The notes under the pieces: model-generated
The model's database searches: none
What the model saw: the letters and a program-made list of their open reading frames with translations, nothing else
What the model was told of the DNA's origin: nothing
Assembly (NCBI RefSeq): GCF_021869535.1
Contig: NW_026262690.1
Span: 9,597,501-9,661,500 of the forward strand
Length of the DNA stretch: 64,000 nucleotides
DNA from: Mytilus californianus
Lineage: Eukaryota; Mollusca; Bivalvia; Mytilida; Mytilidae
Direction: 5' to 3'
In this document: positions 13,201 to 25,200 of the stretch, one piece after another
How positions within the stretch are numbered: position 1 is the first letter of the stretch
How the letters are laid out: every line of letters begins with the position of its first letter
Made by a program: the position numbers and the translations under genes

Positions 13201-16200
13201 ACAGGTTTATCTACATGTTGATCTCCCTCCTAGGTCTTACCCAGCTGCACAGGTTTGTTTGTACTCAAGAGTACATTTCAAGGTGTAAATAAAGGAACTG
13301 TTCTTTATTCCTTGATTCCCGTTAGCACAGGGTCGTTTTCCCTCGAAAATGTTGTTTCACTTAGCTTGTTAACACATAAATAAATGACCTACTGAATTAG
13401 ACTTATTACTGGGTTTGTACTAACATGAGCAACATGATGGGTGCATTTTTGGAGTAGGATCTACTTACCCTTCCCAAGCACCTAAGATCACCCCCAGTTT
13501 TTCGTGGGGTTCATGTTGCTCAGTCTTTAGTTTTCTACGTTGTGTTTTGCATACTGTTGTTTGTCTGTTGGTCTTTTTCTTTTTTAGCCATGGTGTTGTC
13601 AGTTTATTTTTAACTTATGACTTTGAATGTCCCTTTGATATCTTTGCCTCTCTTTCATAAATAAAATAATGTATAATTACCCAAATTCAAACTTTTATGT
13701 TTAAAGCAGTTAAATTTTGTTTTGAAATATGTTGTTTGCACATAAATATGATAGCATGATATAAAGATATATAAAAATAAAAATAAGATTAAAAGCTATA
13801 ATCATCAATAATCAGAAGTTGATTTAGGGGCCAGGGTGCACGGTCTACCCTTACGGAGCTGCATATGTGGTTAATATATAGACATAATTGTTACAAATTC
13901 CACTCCAATCATTGTCTTGCCAGGGGTCCTCTTTTTCAAAATCCTGGATCCTCACCTGATAATTAAAATTATATTTTACTAAGTTGAGTAATTGATATCA
14001 TCAGTTTTATTCCTTCATGAACAAATACTGTAATTTTTCTTCCAGGGCAGAGGAAATTATATTCCAGAATATTTTTTTTTTCTATTTGAACTTACATTAT
14101 ATTTAGGAATTTCTATAATTGCACTGATGGAGATTAATTTTCATTTCTTATTAGTCCAAATAATTATGATGTCTTCTACTATGCTTAAATTGTTTGCATG
14201 GTTTGGACTCAATCTATGAGCAATTCTAAACAAATCCAGCAGTCCAGAATTTGGGATTTTACACATTTAAAAAATCCATGTTCTATCTCCAGTAGAAATA
14301 TAGGTGTAGCAGAGTGGGTAGTTAGCTCCCCCTTCTAACTCCAAATTTCACATTTGTTAATATTTTGTCTAATGCTAAATCATTACAAATTTATCATATT
14401 TATTCGACTTTGGGATCTATAATTTTGTAGCAGATTGGTGTTGTGGTCTCCCTTGAACAGGCTTATTATTAACTTTTACTGTTAAATATTTGATTTAATG
14501 TTTAATCATTATAAATTAGTCACATTTATTCAACTTTGGGATTTATAATTTGTTTAGAAAAGACATTTAATTATTGAGAAATTTCTTCATTTTGTTTTGA
14601 AAAGTTTAAAAATGTTAATGAACAAATTTTAGAACATTTGAAATTTATTTATATAGTATTAAGCTAACTTTATTAAATTGTTCAAGGACTGGCTACCAGT
14701 CCATCTGAGAAAAGCCAAGCTTTCTCAAATACTAAGATAAGTGCATCTGCCACATACCTACATTTATATTATTGTTCCAATTCGTTTAATATGGGAGTTG
14801 ATATTACAAGTTGTATTTTGAATTAAAAGATATATTTTGGTTACACTGTTTTTGTTTCATGGACTTTTAACTATTCCTTTAGTGTTATTACATTTAGTAT
14901 CCATCTTCAGTCAGTCCGGGCAATTAGCTAATATAAGCTGCCTGTCCGCGTCCCTGAATCCCCAGCAGAATTGATCCTGCTACATGTACATAGGAATAAA
15001 TTTCTAAACCAACATTGTTTGTAGTGAAATTTTCTATCTCCAGAAAAGGGGATGCTTGTAAGTATTTATCTAAGTTGCTGGTCTATTACAAAAAAATATC
15101 ATACAAAGAGTTACTCTTCTTGTATGTAAATTCAATTTTTATTCAACTTTTTATGTCACAGTCTAATATTTATGATATTGCACTTCTAAACACTGAAAGT
15201 TTAATTTAAATTTTTACCACTATTACCAAATGTGAAATACATCATTATAAGATTCACACCACGATTTGTCATATCTATTTATGAAGGTCTGGATGGGGTT
15301 TACATAATAGAGAATAATGGCAAAGAGGGCAGAATAAAGGCCAAGAAATATGAAGAATAGGCCAAAAATGAAAAATAGAGAATAATGGGGTGTTGAAATA
15401 TAAAGAATAGCAAATAATGTGCCAAAAAAATTGGGAATAGAGAAAAATAGCCTAAAAAAGTAAAGTATGGTCAGATCATATGTTTTCGTACGTCATTAGT
15501 CCAAATAATTACGACGTCTTGGAAGGCTATTTTAATAAATTTTTGCTTTGATGCCTTCCTGCAATGTAAGGTGTCAAAGAAAAAAAAATATAATAGCCTT
15601 TCAAGACGTCATAATTATTTGGACTTGTACGTCATATGAATTCGTACTATGCATGCTTGTTCAATGGAAATTGTGACGTCACAATGCATTCTTAATCGCA
15701 TGAAAACCCACGAGACAAGGATATACAGAAAAGGAGGACCCCCATCAACAGTCGGCTGCCCTCCAACAGTTGGACTAACCAACCAGCTCTCCTTCCAGTG
15801 CGCATATATCAGCTGTATATCCGCGATCGGATCCTGCACTGTGTAACATACAGATCAAGACACGCATTTATCTGCGTATGTCTCAGCTGCTAACCTCATG
15901 CCACAAAACAAAAAAAGGTCGCAATACCCCATATACATTTATAGGACTTTATATAATGTGTAGAAGCTTAAGTCGATAAATAACCCAGAAACTGCATTCT
16001 TGAAGGATAATAAATTGGCGGGAAAATACTAAACAGAAGTCTATGATGGTAACATCGTGTACGGTATACGGTTATTTTTAGTTCCTTGGTACATAGTTAA
16101 TGAGGGGATGACACCAGAGGTGGATTTAGGAGGGACCAGGCCCCCTTATGGAGCTATAAATGTTTAATACATAACCTTGTTATATGTCCCACTCCAAACG

Positions 16201-19200
16201 TTGCCTAATTAAGCCCCATTTTTTCAAATTGGGATGTGGATATAGGGAGTGGAAACTGGGGATTTGAAATACATAAGGGGTCAAAAGGTGAGGATGTAGG
16301 ATATAGGGGATAACAAAGAAAAGGAAGGGAAAAAGTGGATAGTGGGAAAAAATTTCAAAATGCGGGATTTTGGAAATGAATAATGTGGATATCATATATA
16401 AATTTTTTTTTGATAATTGTGGGATGTCCAATATATCATGTGGAATGCACAGTTTGCTGATAAATGGGTGTCAAAATGTATTGAGCAAAACTCAAAGACC
16501 AGTTTCAACTAGAATGCTTTGCTTTTGTTGCAGAATCACTTAAAACTTTGTGTTATCGTATTTTTAAAAAAAAAATGTACAAATATTTTTCATTTTTACC
16601 TTACAATCTCATTTATACATTATGCAATATAGATGTGGTAGTCGATTGAATCTGGAAGGTGGCAGGGTTTACCGAGAGAAGACAGTGTCTGCACGGTCTC
16701 TGTGACTCAAACGACATTGGTGACGAGTACCATTACATTATGAATTGTAGAACATTTGAGTTAGAAAGAATGAAGAATTTTTTACCGCAATACTGTTGTC
16801 AAACCCTAATATCTATAAATTTGATCAACTGTTTAACTGATCAAATATTGTAATATTAGAAAAATTATGTAAATTTGTCTAAGTTATAAATGTGAAAGTC
16901 AGTCCTCCAAGTTAATTTCATTGTATTGATCACACATGCATGTAATAATTGTACCTTATAGTTATGTTTATATATGTTCTCTATAACTATGTAATTGTAG
17001 TTTTATGAGAAATTAAGTATTCGTATTCGTGTACAAATTAGTCAACGTCTCGATCATCTTATCAAGCTTACTGGTATCAGTTTTTTTTCACATAAGTTTC
17101 AAACTGAAATTATATCATTTAGCACAAAACTAATCCAAATCAAATTCAAATCATTTAGATTTTTTTTAATTTCAGAAGTTACAAAAAATAATTATCTAGT
17201 TTGACTTTGTGACACTGAGAGTTTCGAAACGATGGAAGTTAGTACAATGTTGTGAGTTGATCAACTATGTTGTAATTACAAGGCGAAGTAAATTTGAACT
17301 GTGCGCTTTATCTGATGCATTTGATGCACATTTAGCTCTGTATTATCCAGATTCAACTCAATTCAATTTTGTAATACTTTAAGCAAATAATGCTCATCAC
17401 CACAATGACACGTAAACTATATATGCATATGCAAGTACAATAACTTATAAATTAACACGAGTCATAATACATAACTGATAAATGAATACATCAGAGAAGA
17501 ATTATGATCTATGTTGAGTATTGGATACTAACAAGTCTGTTCTACGTTTAAATGCATGGAAAAGAAATTTATAAAGGTTACATATGTCTTTTACATTTTA
17601 TGAGCTCAACAACTGTACAAGCTTACATGACGATGAACGCCTTTGATAATACGGCTTAATGTAGTGCCTTCTTATTGCATTATAACAATCACACTGCAAA
17701 ATGAAATGAAATTCGTCCTCTATTGTATTTAAAGCCTTCAGGTGCGGGAATTTCTCGCTGTGTTGAAGACCGTCCATTGGTGGCCTTGGGCTGTTTTCTG
17801 CTCTTTGGTCGGGTTGTTGTCTCTTTGACACATTCCCCATTTCCATTCTCAATTTCATGTTTTGTCTTTTGTACCGTGTGGAGACAGTAGAGTCCCTCCC
17901 CGTGCTTCAGGTTTATGCTCTTATAATATACAAGATAATGAAGTGTGTGTCCGAGCGAGAACTTCTCTGTCACGGTTCATTACTTTAGGAATATATTTAT
18001 CTAAAACTCATATTTCACTATTCAGCCCCCTTCTACTATTTAGTCAGACGCCAGGCGCTACCCTGATAAACTCTGTCATTTGTTTTTGTCCTCTGGTTTT
18101 GTAGTTAACGTATTATGTCGGGTACTTGATGACGGATAGCTTTTGCCATCTTTAGCCGAACGGTTTTATCTTTTTACTTTATCCAATTCCTGTGTGCTGG
18201 TTCATATTCTGGACGCCAGTCTTTGCTCCTTTTAATTGGAAATGGAAAAATACTAAATACCAAACTCGTTCAAAGGGTATCTACAAGTCTCAATCTTCAA
18301 AATCGCTTATCTAAAAAATACTACAATCGCTAACATTTTTAATAATAAAAATCGTGGTTACCCTTCTATCGATAAATGTCATGCCAAAAAATGACTTACA
18401 TGTCCCCGTCTTTCCACCAAACAATACGGTATGGTCCATGTTTAATGGTCGCACATTTTCCTTACATTTTGAAACTGATATATATTGACAAAATAACAGT
18501 ATTATCTATATACTAACATGAAACAAACCGGGATGCGGTATTCAGTACGTAGTTGAAACTGGGAGCTATTTATCTACACGCAAGAACACCTTTACCGTTT
18601 TAGAAGACCCCATAACTTTAAAATTATCATTTATCAACACCTTAAGAAGCACAATCATCATATTAAATATTTAACAGTTCAACCTTTAGAAGTAGTAAAT
18701 AAGCAGCCTGGGGAAGGGGAACTTATTCAAAGTTTGTACGATCACGGATAATAATTGAATTAAATTGGATTAAAAAATTACAGACACAGTTTATCCTCTC
18801 GGTCTTAATGATAATATCATTGGAATTGGTAATATATCAAGAACCGATTCTGTAAACATTTTGGATATAGTTTCTAAAACTGTTCGTAAAAACCGTTCTC
18901 ATGGGCGTAGAATAAGTCGTAATCAGAGAAAATACAATACCAATATTTCGGACTTAATTGATATTTCAAAAAACAACGGCAGGCATTTTCTGTTAACCTG
19001 TTAATAAATTACTTTAAATTTTAGAGGATTACAAAACAATTCCATATTGCAGTCCTAAGTATGAAATCGTCCAAAATATAATTGCATATTGTTATTCTAA
19101 ACTGTTTCCCAAAATTGATCGCCCTGAAGATCATAAAAAACATTTAATTAAAATCAAATTTGTCAATAAAGGTTTTGGTTTTGTAAATATTGCCGGTATT

Positions 19201-22200
19201 TTTAATAATAATTCCGTTAAAGATCAAATTCCTGGCTATTTTGATAATATTGAGCTCCCTCTTATTTGTTTAGTTTACAAAAAAATCTACCCGGAAATAC
19301 GTACGTGTTTAATTATAGCGAAGTGTGTAAAGATGTTAATATCAGTGACAATACACCTATGTTATGAAATTGCAGTACATTTATGGCCCCAGTTCCCATG
19401 TTATAACAGGAGACCTTAACATCGTCCATGACCGAGAGTTGAAATCATACCTCAGTAAAGGACCTAAATATCGCCACCCCTCCCCCCGGTCAATAATTAT
19501 GAAATTGCAGTACATTTATGGCCCCAGTTCCCATGTTATAACAGGAGACCTTAACATCGTCCATGACCGAGAGTTGAAATCATACCTCAGTAAAGGACCT
19601 AAATATCGCCACCCCCCCCCCCCCCCCCCCCCCCGTCAATAATTAATTAGAATGAGTGTCGTAACATCATCCACGACTCACTCCGTACTAACTGCATGAA
19701 ATGGATAAAACGAGAAAAAGCTCACAAAAAATCCTTAGATCCTTTTTGAATTCAGTAATGAACATAGTAGATATTCGTATTAAACATTTTAACTGTTTCG
19801 GTATACTTGTACATCCTCGGCTTTCAAATATTTGGCTTTGAGCGTTCCTGATGAAGGTAAATCCAGAAAAGCGCTTCGGACGCGTGCAATTATTGAACGT
19901 GTTGTTTTCAATTTTTTAAAGAACAGTTTACTCATTAACTTCAACCATAATAGCCCTATTTCTCGTATCAAACATAAGCTAAAAGAACTCGCCAAGGAAT
20001 TTGTTTTTGTCCCGGCTGATAAGGCTGCCAATAATATCATTATTGTTTGACGTAAATTTTACATTGAAGTTCTGCAAAAGGAAATCAGAAATCACCAACA
20101 TTCCAACTGACTCCATTTTCGGAAAATGACACCTGTAACAAACATAAACTTTTAGCTACCTCTTTACAAGCAGAACCAAATACAATGAAAGTTCCAACTA
20201 TGTACTGGAAGTTCAGAAGCTGCACAAAACACCTTACAAATATAGATTTATTTCGTCTTCAAGCCATTGTTCCACTACTAAACTGTCTATTTTACTTACT
20301 AGTACACATGGTACAATCAAAAACCTGGTAATAAATTGTTTAAATAAGGCTTTTGAAAATAGTGGAATTAATTACTTTTGGAGTGTCAAAAACTAGTTGG
20401 AAGTACTTGATAAATTGCATGCTTATATTGGTGATTTAGAATCTGTTCAAAGTTTTGATTTTTCTACCCTATTTACTACATTGCCTCATAATCTCATTAA
20501 GAAGAAAAAACTTACACACCTAATTTAATGGGCCTTTAAAAAGACAGAATGCGAATATATGTTCAAACTCTTTTAGGTAATTGTTTAGTAACAATAAACA
20601 AAAGAACTATGTCAGTTGGACCTGCTTTGATACGATAACTGCACTTGAACTTTTACTAGATAACATTTTTGTTCGCTATGGAGATTCCGTATATCGTCAA
20701 GTTATCGGAATTCCAATGGGGACTAACTGTGCTCAACTTATTGCGGACCTATTTCTGTATTGTTATGAGTTACAATTTATGACTAAAATCAGCAAAGACA
20801 CATCTAAATAACATCTGATAAAAAAATTTAATAACACTTTTAAATATTTGGATGATATATTGGCTCTCAATAATGACGACTTCAGTGTGTACACTAAAGA
20901 GATTTATCCTGCTGAACTGACTTTAAATAAACCTGATACTAACAATGAACACTGCCCTTTCCTGGATCTTGATATCTATATCTTTAACGGAAAGATTAAT
21001 ATAAAAATTTACGATAAAATAGATGATTTTTTATTTCCTATTGTTAATTATCCATTATTAGATGGTGACGTTCCCTTATCACCATCTTACATGTGTTCAT
21101 ATATCTCAACTTGTTCGATCCTCTCGTGTATGTAACAACGTATTTGATTTTAACGAAAGAAATCTCTGTATTACTGAAAAATTATTAAACCAGGGTTTTC
21201 AATATCACAAACTAGTCAAAACATTTACTAAATTTTATCATCGGTACAAGGACATCATTAGTAAATATAAATCAACGTGTAGACATCTTATACGTTCAGG
21301 TATTTCACATCTAACCTGTTATGGTAATATTCTATACAAAGCACAAAAATGTCGTTATTCACCCCAAAAGCTAACCAAGCCTTTAAACAGACTTATTCAG
21401 AAGGGATATAGTTACGATACTGTTGTCAGGTCATTAAAGATGGCATATTTTGGAATTAATATTGATTCACTCAGGGGGTCTTTGCATCGGAAATAAACAC
21501 ATTTGTTCTAAAACCAGTTGTTGGCATGATACAGGTTATGTTCTTCTCATATATTTTATGATGGTATGATACTAAACCCCTAACGGCAGGGATTGTGCTT
21601 GATTTTCATATGATGAAGACATAATCTTTCCGAATCTGTTTAATTGAGATCTGGGGCTGGCATGTCAGTACCTGCTAGTAGTCCATTGTTAATTTATGTA
21701 TCATTGTCATTTTGCTTAGTTTCTTCTGTTACCTATTCTGACATCGGACTCGGATTTCAGTTTAAACTGAGTTTTACTGTGTGTTTTGCTGTTTGTTTGT
21801 GTATTCTACATTGGCTAGAGGTATAGGGGAGGGTTGAGATATCACAAAACATGTTTAACCCCTCCGCATCTTTGCGCCTGTCCCAAGTCAAGAGCCTCTT
21901 GCCTTTGTTAGTCTTGTATGTTTTTTTTTAACTTTTAGTTCATCTATATGTTTCGGAGTTAAAGGCGGGAGTTTAGTGTGACGTCCATTTCTACTGAACA
22001 AGTACACATTTTTGCTTAGGGCCAGCTGAAGCCCGTCTCCGGGTGCCGGATTTTCCCGCTGTGTTGAACATACATTGGTGGCCTTCGGCAGTTTTCTGCT
22101 CTATGGTCGGATTGTTGTCTCTTTGACACATTCCCCATTTCTATTTAACATACATTGAATAAAGTATTGGAGAGAGTACTTCGCCTTGCATTAAGTCAAG

Positions 22201-25200
22201 TAAACTGCTCTGAATAAAAACCATCAAATCGTACACGTGATTTCACATTTGCATACATAGATTTAAGTAATGATAAAAGTTTCCCAGTGATACCAGTTTT
22301 TAACAATTTCAACTATAAATTCAGCCTACATACTGTATCAAACGCCTGTTTGTAGACTACAAAACAGCAATACAAACGATTCTTGCTGAAGAGTGTTTTC
22401 TGAATGACAGTTAATAAACTAAACATAGCATCAACGGTACTACAGCCAGGCCGAAATCCAAACTGTGCATCAGTTATAATGTCATAGCTATCAGACCAAA
22501 GTAACAATCTCGAATTAAAAATTGACGTAAACAATTTGGCCAAATTACTAATCAAGCTTATGCCGCGATAGTTTACAGGATCAGACGAATCGTCTTTTTT
22601 AAAAACTGGAACAAGTATCGCAACTGTCCATGTTGTCAAGAAGTAACCAGAAGATAATACCCTGTTGAACATTTCCACTAAGAACGGTATAAGTGTAAAT
22701 GCTCTTTTGTTCCGACCTTGGAAAGTTCCGGGCGGAAAGAACTAACTAGCCGAAAAGTTCCGGAGGAACTTATTAACTAGTTACTTTGTTCTTCCTCTGG
22801 CTTAAAAGTTCCACCGGAACAAAGTGACTAGTTGAAAAGTTCCAACGAAACATATCAACTAGTTAGAAAGTTCCTTTTTGCCAAATTAGTCAAAACCGGA
22901 ACTAACAAACTAGCCCAAAAGTTCCAACGGAACTTATCAACCAGGCAGAAAGTTCCATTTGGAGAATTGATGCATGCAAAGTAAAAGCGCAACATATTAT
23001 ATTTGAACCTTTCAAAGGGAAACCAAGATACTGATTACAAAAGTCAAAAGGAACTTATCAACTAGCCACAAAGTTCCTCTTTGGCAAATAAGTCAAAACC
23101 GGAACTAACAAACTAGCCCAAAGGTTCCAACGGAACTTATCAACCAGTCACAAAGTTCCATTTGGAGAATTGATGCAAAGAACCACATGAGGAGGGGGTA
23201 TTCTTCCCTCTCTTGAGGGTACTATGAATACTAAATTTGCATGATAATGCAACTTATTCCGTTTTATGTGAGCTATGAAATACAACTTAAATTTTGCATA
23301 TTTGTCCCCAAAGAAACCCCTTTCAGTGCGTTGGGTATTCTTGTAAATTAATGATTTGCTCTTATATATACTGATACTCATTCTTCCTCCTCTATCTACA
23401 AAAAGGACGAAATATGGTATATTCGGAACGATGTAACTAGTTGTTCTGTTCCGCCAGAACTATTCAACTAGCTACATTGTTCCGGGACTTTTCAACTAGC
23501 TGCTTTTTTCCGGAACTTTTCGACTGCACTCGGAAGAAAACAACTAGTTGGAAAGTTCCATCGAAACGAAATAACTAGTTGAAAAGTTCCGCCGGAACAA
23601 AGTAACTGACGGAACATAGTGGCTGTTACATAAGCACATCCTTATATTCTAATAGGATTTCATTCAGAATCCCGTTAGTTACATGACTTTGACTTTTGCC
23701 ACGTTTAAGTACATTTCAATATTTCTTCCTGCGTGATAACACGGTCAAGTTCTTCGTATGGTAGCGTCGGTAATAGTGTCTTGTATTATCTGTATGTCAT
23801 TTATTATCGGAGTGTTACGTGAAGACAAGTCTTTAACATGTTAACAAAAAATGATAAAAGAGGGACTTCTGAATTATTTGCGCGCTTCTTTTGGAACGTT
23901 CTATAAATATATTTAGAATCATTTTTGCGTAGATGCTCAAGCATGTCGCCCTCTTGGCGTTTATACTGCCGTTATAACTTATTTTCTAACACTTTATATT
24001 GTCTCTTCGTAGCGACAAATCTTTGGTGATTTTCTACTGATTAATGCACAATAAGAACAATTGAAGAAATTTTGTGTATGTCATGTGTTAATTGGTAGGT
24101 AATAAAGTATGTTGTTGTTATAGGTATAGGTCGTGAAATTCACAATATCATCTTCTGCAAAACCTTCTTTAGTATTCGAAATTCGAAAAAAAAACATGTA
24201 GCTATCTTTAATTCTATTGTACTAGTGTTACATTGAACGGGATCTTTTTCGAAGAATGCATTTTCATTTTACTAGTAACTATACACGTTTGACAGATAAG
24301 AGGATGAACAATACTCAAATTATCGCGAGTGCCAAAACACTACACCCTTTAAAGAAAATCTCTAGAGTAAATAATGCATACTAGTATGCCATTCAAAAAT
24401 GATTTTAAAAGTATACATGCTCATGTGGGCCTCTGTTTGTTCTATGGTTGTTGAAACAAACAAGGAACAGCATACAAGTTTTGTATAACAATTTATAGAT
24501 ATTCCCTTTTCAAACTGATTATTCATGGCGCATATTTGAGCATTATATAGTGGATGGTTTCTTTTTTTCAATCTTTATTTTTTGTATAAATCCACTGACA
24601 AGGGTAAATCAGATTCCTTTAGTTATTTAAAAAAAAACTATGTCAAATGTATAGAATAGACTGTGATAATTACAACTAAAAAATAAAATGATTTAAATAC
24701 TAGTTTAGCGGCACAACGAGGGGTAAAGAGTTGACAACCCCACAAGATCAACATACACGGTATTAATAGGAGCCATCGTATTATATTCAATACCTGAAAA
24801 AATAATAAAATGATGGAAGTAAACTTCTGAATGAAATACAGGGCAAGCAATTTCTTTCAGAGACTCGTATTCATTTTTATGTCAACTCGACTAGTACATG
24901 TGTATAGAAAAGGTGTTAATAAAAATATCTCACCACACAATCAACATTGACGAATTTTGTACATTCTTTGTATTGGAATTCGTCCGGAGTTTCCGAGCAA
25001 CTTTCTCCTCCACATTCTGCGTTCTGAACAAATCTGGTTCTTTTCTGTAGACCGTTACCGCAGGTTGCATTACAGAGACCCCACTCCCCCCACTCGCCAA
25101 GAACACAATTAACAGGGCAACATCCGACATCACATGATCTAGTCTCACTTTTCTGTACATCTTCACATGGTGTCCCATTACATTCTGGCTCTTGCAAAAT

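Larger units (their letters stand above)
18230..22145 (+). mobile_element. Penelope-like element copy 1, long but decayed
   Basis: In order: a GIY-YIG-like remnant around 18535 (CGIQYVVETGSYLSTR); a linker with KLQT.YPLGLNDNIIGIGNI around 18775-18850; ITGDLNIVHDRELKSYL and SKGPKYRHP around 19400; ADKAANNIIIV near 20015-20047; the RT core (IGIPMGTNC near 20705, YLDDILALNN near 20845); the RT C-terminal region to 21496; then a 600-bp 3' UTR ending in the family tail. Stops and frameshifts are frequent, so it is dead. The class call rests on the RT type and the GIY-YIG-like motif. The N-terminal position of that motif fits the permuted (Chlamys/Naiad-type) Penelope-like elements; this subclass is an inference. 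Confidence 0.65.

Noticed and set aside
11615..13292. Long open frames of 477 and 537 codons on the plus strand
   Set aside because: They are translations of a 48-bp tandem repeat in two frames. Unit length divisible by 3 explains the openness; no domain or splice context.
16180..16431. Minus-strand frame rich in F, P, H
   Set aside because: Lies over the GGATTTAGG repeat and purine-rich sequence; low complexity, no domain.
17689..17973. Minus-strand frame with ENGNGECVKETTTRPKSRK
   Set aside because: It is the Penelope-like 3' tail read backwards fused by chance to a LINE fragment.
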